Below are positions 8,228 through 15,012 of a stretch of 64,000 bases of DNA, one piece after another. The DNA comes from Acidimicrobiales bacterium (GTDB taxonomy: Bacteria; Actinomycetota; Acidimicrobiia; Acidimicrobiales; Acidimicrobilacustridaceae): assembly GCA_025455885.1 (NCBI GenBank), contig JALOLR010000004.1, forward strand, positions 62,001 to 126,000, in the 5' to 3' direction. A program made the translations under genes and the position numbers. Every line of letters starts with the position of its first letter. Position 1 is the first letter of the stretch. Under the pieces are notes generated by a model that saw nothing but the letters and a program-made list of their open reading frames with translations, had not been told where the DNA came from and made no database searches.

Positions 8228-8776
8228 ATGTCGACCATGCCGCCGTCCGGCCCCGGTGACCAGGACCCGGGCGTCGCCCCGACCGGGCCCGCCGGTGACC
8301 CCGACGCCACCGTCCCCGTCGACGCCGTCCCGCCCACCGAACCGGTCGACGCCGTCCCGCCCACCGAACCGGTCGACGCCGTCCCGCCGACCCAGGCCAT
8401 GCCCCCCGTCCCGCCGGGGGCGACTCCCCCGGGCGCCCCGCCCCCTGCGGGCCCGCCTGACGGTGCCGCCGGCGCACCGCCGCCCTCCGGGGGCAGCAAC
8501 AAGGCGTTGTGGATCGTCGTCGCCATCCTCGGGTTCGTGGTGGTGGCCGCCATCGCCGTCGCCGCCGGCATCGCCATCGGCTCCGACGACTCGCCGGGCA
8601 CCACGACGACCACCTCGACGAGCACCACGTCGACGAGCACGACGTCGACCACCCGACCGCCGACGACCACCCGGCCGCCCCAGACCACCACTACGGCACC
8701 ACCCCAGACCACCACGACCGCCGCCCCGACCACGACGACGACGGTGCCGCCGACCACCACGACGGCCAGCCCCTAG
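8228..8776 (+). CDS. Membrane protein with Pro-rich N-terminus and Thr-rich tail
   Basis: The function is not recognised. ATG 8228 is preceded by GGAGAGGG (8214-8221); an ATG at 8222 is an alternative. About 90 residues rich in Pro/Gly/Ala include three copies of the VDAVPPTEP unit, then one membrane helix (LWIVVAILGFVVVAAIAVAA) and a tail of about 60 residues made mostly of Thr, Pro and Ser. A tail of this kind is often outside the cell and glycosylated; the Pro-rich part would then be inside. Convergent with the next gene. Confidence 0.6.
   Translation: MSTMPPSGPGDQDPGVAPTGPAGDPDATVPVDAVPPTEPVDAVPPTEPVDAVPPTQAMPPVPPGATPPGAPPPAGPPDGAAGAPPPSGGSNKALWIVVAILGFVVVAAIAVAAGIAIGSDDSPGTTTTTSTSTTSTSTTSTTRPPTTTRPPQTTTTAPPQTTTTAAPTTTTTVPPTTTTASP
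8318..8388 (+). repeat. Tandem 27-base repeat within the Pro-rich protein gene
   Basis: Two perfect copies of a 27-base unit (8318-8344 and 8345-8371) and a third that matches for its first 17 bases (8372-8388). Each encodes VDAVPPTEP. Confidence 0.9.
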
Positions 8777-8800
8777 CCCGGCCCGGGGGCGTACCCGGTC

Positions 8801-9169
8801 TCAGTCGATACCGCTGGCGGCCACCGCACCGAGCGCCGCGCCCCCTCCGGCGGCGGCGACCGTGAGGGCGGTCCGGGCCGCGCCGAGCGTTCGCGCCGCT
8901 CCGGTGGCGGCGACCACGTCGGCGACGTCGCCGACCATCGACATGGTCACCCAGGGGCGCACCGGCGCCCCCTCGTCGAGGGCCCGTAGCGTGCCGATCC
9001 CGAGGGCGAGGTCGCGCGCCCCGAGGCCGCGGACCAGCAGCCGGGCCCGGCGGTCGAGCGGTCGGCTCCCGAGCCACAGCCCGCCGGTGGTGCCCGGGGC
9101 GACGAGGAGGGCGACGCCGATCACGGTGCGCAGGGCGGCCAGGGAGCGGGCGAGCTGGCGGTGGTCCAT
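8801..9169 (-). CDS. Small membrane protein of unknown function
   Basis: A 122-residue protein with three or four hydrophobic segments (TVIGVALLVAPGTTGGLWL near the start, then GLGARDLALGIGTLRAL and a C-terminal helix rich in Ala/Gly). The pattern resembles small DUF4267-type membrane proteins but I cannot assign it. ATG 9169 lies seven bases after TAGAAC on the minus strand, so it may be leaderless. It converges on the Thr-rich membrane protein gene, with 24 bases between the stops. Confidence 0.55.
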   Translation of the reverse strand: MDHRQLARSLAALRTVIGVALLVAPGTTGGLWLGSRPLDRRARLLVRGLGARDLALGIGTLRALDEGAPVRPWVTMSMVGDVADVVAATGAARTLGAARTALTVAAAGGGAALGAVAASGID

Positions 9170-9299
9170 GCCGCCCGTTCTATCGGGCGATCGCGTCCGG
9201 GCGGCCGCTCGGGGCCGTCGTCGGGGGTCCGGCCGGGGTCGCGGCTCCGTCCACCGCCGCTGCTAGGGTGCCAGCGCTGGCCGGTCTCGATCGGCACGC

Positions 9300-9373
9300 G
9301 GACCCGTAGCTCAGTTGGCTAGAGCGCTTCCTCGACACGGAAGAGGTCGCTGGTTCGAGTCCAGTCGGGTCCA
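9300..9373 (+). tRNA. tRNA-Val (GAC) with C33
   Basis: Acceptor GGACCCG pairs with CGGGTCC (9366-9372), discriminator A; CCA is not encoded. The D arm is GCTC-GAGC and the T arm is GCTGG-TTCGAGT-CCAGT. The anticodon stem CTTCC/GGAAG is perfect, and the seven-base loop TCGACAC gives anticodon GAC. Base 33 is C instead of the almost invariant T/U. Confidence 0.88.
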
Positions 9374-9416
9374 CTCCGCGAAACTCCCAGGGGTCCCCTC
9401 GGCGACCGGCGGGACG

Positions 9417-11828
9417 TCAAAGGGATGCGGGCGGCGGGACCGGTTCACCCGTGTCGCCGGTCGGCGCTCCGGTCGTTCCTCCTGCGGGCGCACCGCGGGA
9501 CACGGGCCCGGCGCCCCGCTTGGCGAACACGATCGCGCCGATCAGGACGACGAGGGCGAGGCCGGCCACGGCGAAGCGCCAGTTGCTGTCCTCGAGGCTG
9601 ATGATGGCCGGGAGGAGCAGCAGGGAGACGAGGTTCATCACCTTGATCAGCGGGTTGAGCGCCGGTCCGGCGGTGTCCTTGAAGGGGTCGCCCACCGTGT
9701 CGCCGATCACGGCGGCCTTGTGGGCGTCGGAGCCCTTGCCGCCCTCGTGGCCCGCCTCGATGTACTTCTTCGCGTTGTCCCACGCCCCCCCGGCGTTGGA
9801 GAGGTAGTTCGCCATGAGCTGCCCGGTGAGGATCACCGCGGCGAGGAACGCCCCCAGTGCGACGGAGTCGATGCCGAACCCGATGATCACGGGCGTCAGC
9901 ACGGCGAGCAGCGCAGGGGTGGCGAGCTCGCGCAGCGACGCCGTCGTGCAGAGGTCGATGACCGGCCCGTAGTCGGGCCGTTCGGTGAAGTCCATGATCC
10001 CGGGCTTCTCGCGGAACTGCCGCCGGACCTCTTCGATCACCACGGCGGCCGTGCGGCCCACCGCCCGGATGGCCAGTGCCGAGAAGAGGAAGGCGACCGA
10101 GCCGCCGATGAGCAGGCCGACGAACGCGCCCGGTCGGGCGACGTTGATCGGGAGGGCGTCGAAGACCGTCTGGCCCGACGCCTCGAGCTGGTCGAGGGCG
10201 GCCTCCCCGAAGCGTTCGACGGCGACGGTCTCGACGAACGACGCGAACAGGGCGACGGCGGCGATGACCGCCGAACCGATGGCGAACCCCTTGGTCACCG
10301 CCTTCGTGGTGTTGCCGACGGCGTCGAGGCCGACCATCACCTGTTCGGCCTTGCCGTCGAGCTCCCCTGACATCTCGGCGATCCCGGCCGCGTTGTCGGC
10401 GACCGGGCCGAAGGAGTCCTCGGACACCACCATGCCGGTGGTGGCGAGCATGCCCATGCCGGTGAGGGCGACCAGGTAGAAGCCGAACCGGACGTCGCCG
10501 CCCCCGAGGATCGCCGCGGTGCCGATGGCCGCGGCGATCGCCACGATCGCCCAGACGGAGGACTCGAGACCGGAGCTGGTGCCGGCCAGGACCGTCGTCG
10601 CCGGTCCGGTCCGGGCCGCCTCGGCGATCTCGCGGACGGGGGTGTGCATCGTCGAGGTGAAGTACTCGGCGATGTGGCTCACCACCTGGGCGAGGACCAG
10701 CCCGATGACCACTGCGCCGAGCATCCGCCACCCCGGTGCGCTCAGCGTCCCCGGCTCGTTGCCGACGTAGGCGACCACGACGGCGCCGATCCCGACCACC
10801 GTGAGGACGCTGGCGGTGCGGAACCCGCGGTTGATGGGCGCCATCGCCGAGGTGTCGCGGTCGGTGGCGCGGACCGTGTACACCCCGGCGATGGACGCCA
10901 GCACGCCGACGGCCCGGGCGGCGACGGGGAAGACCAGCCCGATCGCCCACTTCGCGGGGTCGTCCGGGTAGATGGACTGGAAGGCGCTGACGCCGAGGAT
11001 GATGGACGCGACGAGGGTCACCTCGTAGCTCTCGAACAGGTCCGAGGCCATGCCCGCGCAGTCGCCGACGTTGTCGCCGACGTTGTCGGCGATGGTCGCC
11101 GGGTTGCGGGCGTCGTCCTCGGGGATGCCCACCTCGATCTTGCCCACGAGGTCGGCGCCCACGTCGGCGGCCTTGGTGAAGATGCCGCCGCCGACCCGGA
11201 GGAAGAGCGCCAGCAGCGACCCGCCGAAACCGAAGCCCACGAGGATGGCCGAGCTCGTGTTCTGGAAGACCATGATGATGGTGGTGGCCCCGAGCAGGCC
11301 CAGACCCACGGTGAACATGCCGGTGATGGCCCCGGTGCGAAAGGCCACCCGGAGGGCGGCCGGCATGGACCCCGACCGGGCGGCGGCGGCGGTGCGCACG
11401 TTCCCCCGGACGGCGAGGCTCATCCCGATGAACCCGGTGAGCCCCGACAGCACGCACCCGGCGACGAAGGCCAGCGTCCGCATGAGCCCCGACTGGGCGA
11501 ACGTGAGCACCACGTCGCCCCCGGCGGCGGCCGGCTCGGTGATCTCCGTGGACGTCACGAAGACGATGGCCGCGACGGGGACGAGGATCACCGCGATCGT
11601 GCGGAACTGTCGGCGCAGGTAGGCCGCGGCGCCCTCCTGGATGGCCGCGGCGACCTCCCGCATCGTGGCCGTGCCCTGCTCGGCGACCAGCACGCCCCTC
11701 ATGAGCACGAGGCCGACAGCCAGCGCGATGACCGAGGTGGCCACCGCGAAGGTCAGCCAGAACCAGTCCCGGGCCTCGAGGGTGAAGGCCTGGTAGCCGC
11801 CTTCCGCGGCGAGGATGACGTGCACCAC
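9417..11828 (-). CDS. hppA: Membrane proton-pumping pyrophosphatase, K+-independent type
   Basis: The 803-residue protein has the family's 16-helix architecture. It has the pyrophosphate-site motifs DVGADLVGKIE, NPATIADNVGDNVGDC and, near the C-terminus, the GDTVGDPFKDT loop. It hydrolyses PPi and pumps protons across the membrane. In the helix that sets potassium dependence it reads GNTTKAVTKGFAIGSA: a Lys in the position that is Ala in K+-dependent pumps, so I predict K+-independent H+ pumping. The start is GTG 11828 or the adjacent GTG 11825. The DUF1918 gene lies 24 bases upstream and may be cotranscribed. Confidence 0.95.
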   Translation of the reverse strand: MVHVILAAEGGYQAFTLEARDWFWLTFAVATSVIALAVGLVLMRGVLVAEQGTATMREVAAAIQEGAAAYLRRQFRTIAVILVPVAAIVFVTSTEITEPAAAGGDVVLTFAQSGLMRTLAFVAGCVLSGLTGFIGMSLAVRGNVRTAAAARSGSMPAALRVAFRTGAITGMFTVGLGLLGATTIIMVFQNTSSAILVGFGFGGSLLALFLRVGGGIFTKAADVGADLVGKIEVGIPEDDARNPATIADNVGDNVGDCAGMASDLFESYEVTLVASIILGVSAFQSIYPDDPAKWAIGLVFPVAARAVGVLASIAGVYTVRATDRDTSAMAPINRGFRTASVLTVVGIGAVVVAYVGNEPGTLSAPGWRMLGAVVIGLVLAQVVSHIAEYFTSTMHTPVREIAEAARTGPATTVLAGTSSGLESSVWAIVAIAAAIGTAAILGGGDVRFGFYLVALTGMGMLATTGMVVSEDSFGPVADNAAGIAEMSGELDGKAEQVMVGLDAVGNTTKAVTKGFAIGSAVIAAVALFASFVETVAVERFGEAALDQLEASGQTVFDALPINVARPGAFVGLLIGGSVAFLFSALAIRAVGRTAAVVIEEVRRQFREKPGIMDFTERPDYGPVIDLCTTASLRELATPALLAVLTPVIIGFGIDSVALGAFLAAVILTGQLMANYLSNAGGAWDNAKKYIEAGHEGGKGSDAHKAAVIGDTVGDPFKDTAGPALNPLIKVMNLVSLLLLPAIISLEDSNWRFAVAGLALVVLIGAIVFAKRGAGPVSRGAPAGGTTGAPTGDTGEPVPPPASL

Positions 11829-11852
11829 CGTGCCCCGGCCCTGGAGCGGCGC

Positions 11853-12062
11853 TCAGCCGGCGGCCGGGTGGTGTTCGACGTCGGCGTCGGAACCCGGGAA
11901 GAACAGGTGCTCCTGGGGCTCGTCGTGCTCGTCGTCGTCCCAACGGACGAGGTATGGAGGCCCGCCGTCGGGACCACGGACCTCGACGATGGTGGCCGAC
12001 CGCTCGTGGGTCCCCACGGCATGGCCCCGGATGATCAGCTTGTCCCCGACCTCGGCCTTCAT
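11853..12062 (-). CDS. DUF1918 domain protein
   Basis: A 69-residue protein typical of DUF1918 (MKAEVGDKLIIRGHAVGTHE..., then RDGG/PYLVRWDDDEHDE and a HLFFPGSDA end). It is a short soluble beta-rich domain of unknown function found in many actinobacteria. The ATG has GAGAGGAG just upstream on the minus strand. It is upstream of hppA on the same strand with only 24 bases between. Confidence 0.85.
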   Translation of the reverse strand: MKAEVGDKLIIRGHAVGTHERSATIVEVRGPDGGPPYLVRWDDDEHDEPQEHLFFPGSDADVEHHPAAG

Positions 12063-12261
12063 CGCGTGCTCCTCTCGTTCGGACGTGCAGCCTGTGTGGC
12101 CGACCTCAGCATCCGTCCCGGCCGTCCCGTTCGCCAGGGACCAGAGTCCTCAGACCGGAGGGCGCCGGGACCGGGGCGGCGGGGGCGGCGCCCGAGGTCG
12201 GTGAGGCAGACTTGGACCGCGCCGGTGACGCCGGGCGCGCCGCCACGAGCCAGGGGACCCG

Positions 12262-13386
12262 ATGCTGACGCCGTTCGACGACTTCCCGATCCACCAGACC
12301 GGTGAACCCATCGCCCAGACGGTGAGCGCCGATCCCAACCACTACGACCGGTACTTCTTCGACGGCTTCGACGAGGACGGGCGCTTCTTCCTCGGCGGGG
12401 CGATGGGGCACTACCCGAACCGCGGGGTCGTCGACGCGGCGTTCAGCATCGTGCTCGACGGCGTGCAGCACTCGGTGTTCGCCTCGGGCCTCATGTCCTT
12501 CGACCGGGCCACGAACGTCGGGCCGATCACCCTCGAGGTCATCGAGCCACTGCGCACGATCCGGCTGCGCGTCGAGCCGAACGATCACGGCCCGAGCTGC
12601 GACCTGGTCTTCCGGGCCCGCACGGCGGCGGTCGAGGAGCCCAAGCAGCGCATCGTGCGCAACAGCGTGCTCATCATGGACTACACCCGCCTCACCCAGT
12701 GGGGGACCTGGGAGGGCACCGTCACGGTCGACGGGACGACGGTGGACGTCGCCGCCGAGTCGACGTTCGGCGTCCGTGACCGCTCGTGGGGGGTCCGGGG
12801 CGTCGGTGTGCAGACCGAGACGAACTTCGACGCCGCCGTGCCGCAGATCTTCTGGCTGTGGGCCCCGTTGCACTTCGACGACGTCTGCACCCACCTGGCC
12901 ATGTTCGAGCGGGCCGACGGGTCGCGCTGGATGGAGTCGGCGCTGAAGGTGCCGGTGCTCGGCTCACCCGACGCCCCCACGTGGGGTGACGTGCCCCAGC
13001 CGGTCGAGGTCAGCGACGTCGCCTACGAGATCGACTGGCGGCCCGGCACCCGGGAGATGGCGTCGGCGTCGTTGACGTTCACCGACACCGACGGGACCCG
13101 CCGGACCATCGAGTTCGAGCGTCTCTTCACCTTCCGGATGCGCGGCATCGGTTACATGCACCCGACGTGGTCCCACGGATCGCTCCACGGCGCCCTCGCG
13201 GTGGGCGGCGAGTCGGTCGCTCTCGAGGACTTCGATCCGCAGGACCCCGCCAGCATCCACATCCAGACGCTGTGCAAGGTGCGGATGGGCGACCGGGAGG
13301 GCATCGGCGTGCTCGAGCAGCTGGCCTTCGGCGACCACCACCCGACCGGGCTGGCCGGCATCCTCGACGGCTACGCGCCGGGCTGA
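12262..13386 (+). CDS. AttH/CrtC-like lipocalin-fold protein of unknown function
   Basis: The 374-residue protein has no signal peptide or membrane helix and is rich in beta strands. The motif GVRDRSWGVRGVG in its middle is the kind of 'R.SWG.R' signature seen in AttH/hydroxyneurosporene synthase-like double-lipocalin proteins. Those proteins bind hydrophobic ligands; no catalytic residue can be pointed to here. Related proteins are often found in sterol- or fatty-acid-using actinobacteria (general knowledge, not tested). AGGGGA precedes ATG 12262. The last 16 bases overlap the end of the convergent gene. Confidence 0.55.
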   Translation: MLTPFDDFPIHQTGEPIAQTVSADPNHYDRYFFDGFDEDGRFFLGGAMGHYPNRGVVDAAFSIVLDGVQHSVFASGLMSFDRATNVGPITLEVIEPLRTIRLRVEPNDHGPSCDLVFRARTAAVEEPKQRIVRNSVLIMDYTRLTQWGTWEGTVTVDGTTVDVAAESTFGVRDRSWGVRGVGVQTETNFDAAVPQIFWLWAPLHFDDVCTHLAMFERADGSRWMESALKVPVLGSPDAPTWGDVPQPVEVSDVAYEIDWRPGTREMASASLTFTDTDGTRRTIEFERLFTFRMRGIGYMHPTWSHGSLHGALAVGGESVALEDFDPQDPASIHIQTLCKVRMGDREGIGVLEQLAFGDHHPTGLAGILDGYAPG

Positions 13387-13928
13387 CCCACCTGCGGGAG
13401 GGAGCAGCTCACGGCCCCCACCCGGCGGAGCTGGGAGCGCAGCACGAAGCCGAGCATCACGATCGCGGCGAGTCCGAGGAGCGGCTGCACCGGTCCCCAC
13501 CAGCTGAGCGCCCCGCTCGTCCCGAGAGCGACGAGGACCACCTTGTTGCACACCGGGCAGCCGACGGCGAGGCCGGCGAGGAGCCCGGCGAACAGCGATC
13601 GGCGTCGTGCCACCTGGTCGCCGGCCTCGATGGCCTCGGCGGTGGTCCCGGTGTCGGTGGCGGGCGCACGGCGGGCGGCCCAGATCATGCCGATCAGCAG
13701 CGCGGAGGCCACGGCGATGACATGGTCGACTGCGCGGGGGGCGATGGAGCGTCCGAACGCGGGGGTCACGACCAGGGCGGTGGGCACGGCGATCGCCAGG
13801 TAGGCGACCGCGGCGGTGAGCAGGGCGGCCGCCCAGTAGCACGAGCCCATGCCCAGCAAGGCACGGATGGCACCCGGATCCGGACGGACGGTCGTGGTGA
13901 CGGTCGGTGTCGGTGCCTCCTCGATCAC
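13371..13928 (-). CDS. Membrane protein with GCPVCNK motif
   Basis: A 185-residue protein with about five membrane helices. Between the third and fourth is GCPVCNKVVLVALG, a pair of cysteines next to a helix that could bind metal or form a disulfide. I do not recognise a characterised family. The GTG start (13926-13928) overlaps the stop of the DUF302 gene by four bases (GTGA), so it is coupled to it. Another Cys pair (GMGSCYW and AVSCSLP) sits near the ends. It is downstream of a CsoR/CstR-like palindrome with the DUF302 gene, so metal or sulfur handling is a reasonable guess. Confidence 0.6.
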   Translation of the reverse strand: MIEEAPTPTVTTTVRPDPGAIRALLGMGSCYWAAALLTAAVAYLAIAVPTALVVTPAFGRSIAPRAVDHVIAVASALLIGMIWAARRAPATDTGTTAEAIEAGDQVARRRSLFAGLLAGLAVGCPVCNKVVLVALGTSGALSWWGPVQPLLGLAAIVMLGFVLRSQLRRVGAVSCSLPQVGQPGA

Positions 13929-14314
13929 GGGCCGGCCTCGGCCACCACGGTGTCGACGGCGGCTCGGAGCCGGCCGTGCGCCTCGGCGGCGAGCTCGGCG
14001 AAGCCCGGGTCGTCCATGAGTTGGGTGGGGTCCACCGCCTCCACCCGCGTGCCGCCGTCGACGGCGGCCAGCGTGACGTTGCAGGGCAGCAACAGGGCGA
14101 CCGAGGGGTCGATCTCGAGAGCCCGGGCCGCCAACGTCGGGTTGCAGGCGCCGAGGATCTTCAGGGCCGGACGGTCGAGGTCGAGCTTGGCCTTGAGCGT
14201 GGCGGCGACGTCGATCTCGGTCAGCACGCCGAAGCCCTGGGCGCCGAGCGCTTCCCGGACGGCGGCTTCCGTTCGATCGAGGGGCAGCGGCACGGTTGCG
14301 GTGATGGCGTCCAT
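13925..14314 (-). CDS. DUF302 family protein
   Basis: 129 residues, matching DUF302: an N-terminal strand/helix, the core FGVLTEIDVAATLKAKL, KILGACNPTLAARALE and LLLPCNVTLAAVDGGT. The ACNP and PCNV segments carry two conserved cysteines. The family is cytosolic and of unknown function but often found beside sulfur or metal-stress genes. The ATG has AGGAGG just upstream on the minus strand. It is first in a two-gene operon with the GCPVCNK membrane protein. Confidence 0.85.
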   Translation of the reverse strand: MDAITATVPLPLDRTEAAVREALGAQGFGVLTEIDVAATLKAKLDLDRPALKILGACNPTLAARALEIDPSVALLLPCNVTLAAVDGGTRVEAVDPTQLMDDPGFAELAAEAHGRLRAAVDTVVAEAGP

Positions 14315-14339
14315 CGAACCTCCTGGGTCGTCCCCAGCC

Positions 14340-14370
14340 TACCCCCTGGGTCCGTCTACCCCTGGGGGTA
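14340..14370. promoter_or_regulatory. CsoR/CstR-like operator upstream of the DUF302 operon
   Basis: TACCCCTGGGGGTA (14357-14370) is the same palindrome as at 2541-2554 except for one central base. Next to it, TACCCCCTGGGT (14340-14351) is a partial second copy. The site lies 43 bases upstream of the DUF302 start, in the promoter region. Confidence 0.5.
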
Positions 14371-14423
14371 TGCATGCACCGGGCGGAGCGATCCCGCCCG
14401 ATCGCCCTAGCCTTGGCGCGGAC

Positions 14424-15002
14424 ATGACGCAGCGGGGCGGACGGACGGAGAGGGGCACCGCCCCCTGGTGGGACCGGGGACGGGTGTGGGTCGTCGTCAT
14501 CGTGGTGGGCACGGTGGGCGCGCTGGTCGCCGCCTGGTGGGTCGACAGGGAGGGCGACCCCTTGGCTCGGCCGCCCGAACGGGGCGCCGACTACTGCAAC
14601 GCAGTCGCCGAGATGCAGGGCGACGGGGACATCACCACCACCCTCGCCCAGGGCGCGCCTGGCCTCCAGCGGATCTCCGACGGCTTCGGGCGCCTCCAGG
14701 AGGCCGGGGTCCCGTCGGTGATCGAGGACGACCTCGAAGCCCTGCGCCTCTCGCTCGACCCGGTGATCCGGGCGGCGCTCGAGGTCGAACTCACCGATCC
14801 TGCGGCAATCGCAGAGCTGTCGGGCCGGCTCGATGAGCAGGTGCGGCCGCTGCAGTCCGAGTCCGACCGCGTGAACGAGTACACCGCACGGTGGTGCGGG
14901 GTCGACCTCAACGGCGTGCGAGAGCCTGACGAGGTGCCCGCGGCACCCGTCGAGTCGGTGCCGGCCGAGGCCCAGCCGCCGTCGACGCCGCCCCCGTCCT
15001 GA
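14424..15002 (+). CDS. Membrane-anchored extracytoplasmic protein of unknown function
   Basis: 192 residues: a basic N-terminus with Trp, one membrane helix (VWVVVIVVGTVGALVAAWWV), then a soluble, mainly helical domain of about 110 residues with two cysteines (DYCNAV, ARWCGVDL) and a Pro/Ala/Ser-rich end. The soluble part should be outside. Not recognised. TAGCCT (14408-14413) lies ten bases upstream of ATG 14424. It is convergent with the molybdopterin oxidoreductase gene, 10 bases between stops. Confidence 0.55.
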   Translation: MTQRGGRTERGTAPWWDRGRVWVVVIVVGTVGALVAAWWVDREGDPLARPPERGADYCNAVAEMQGDGDITTTLAQGAPGLQRISDGFGRLQEAGVPSVIEDDLEALRLSLDPVIRAALEVELTDPAAIAELSGRLDEQVRPLQSESDRVNEYTARWCGVDLNGVREPDEVPAAPVESVPAEAQPPSTPPPS

Positions 15003-15012
15003 CCGACCGGGG

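Noticed and set aside
9445-11943. 832-codon minus-strand frame overlapping hppA
   Set aside because: Out of frame with hppA and made of Arg/Gly/Pro-rich sequence; a shadow.
12063-12261. 199-base gap between DUF1918 and the lipocalin-like gene
   Set aside because: I looked for a small gene, RNA or riboswitch and found only the ribosome site and C/G-rich sequence.
13167-14423. Upstream part of the frame that ends at 15002
   Set aside because: It is antisense to two real genes (13371-13928 and 13925-14314) and lacks protein-like composition; I kept only the part from ATG 14424.
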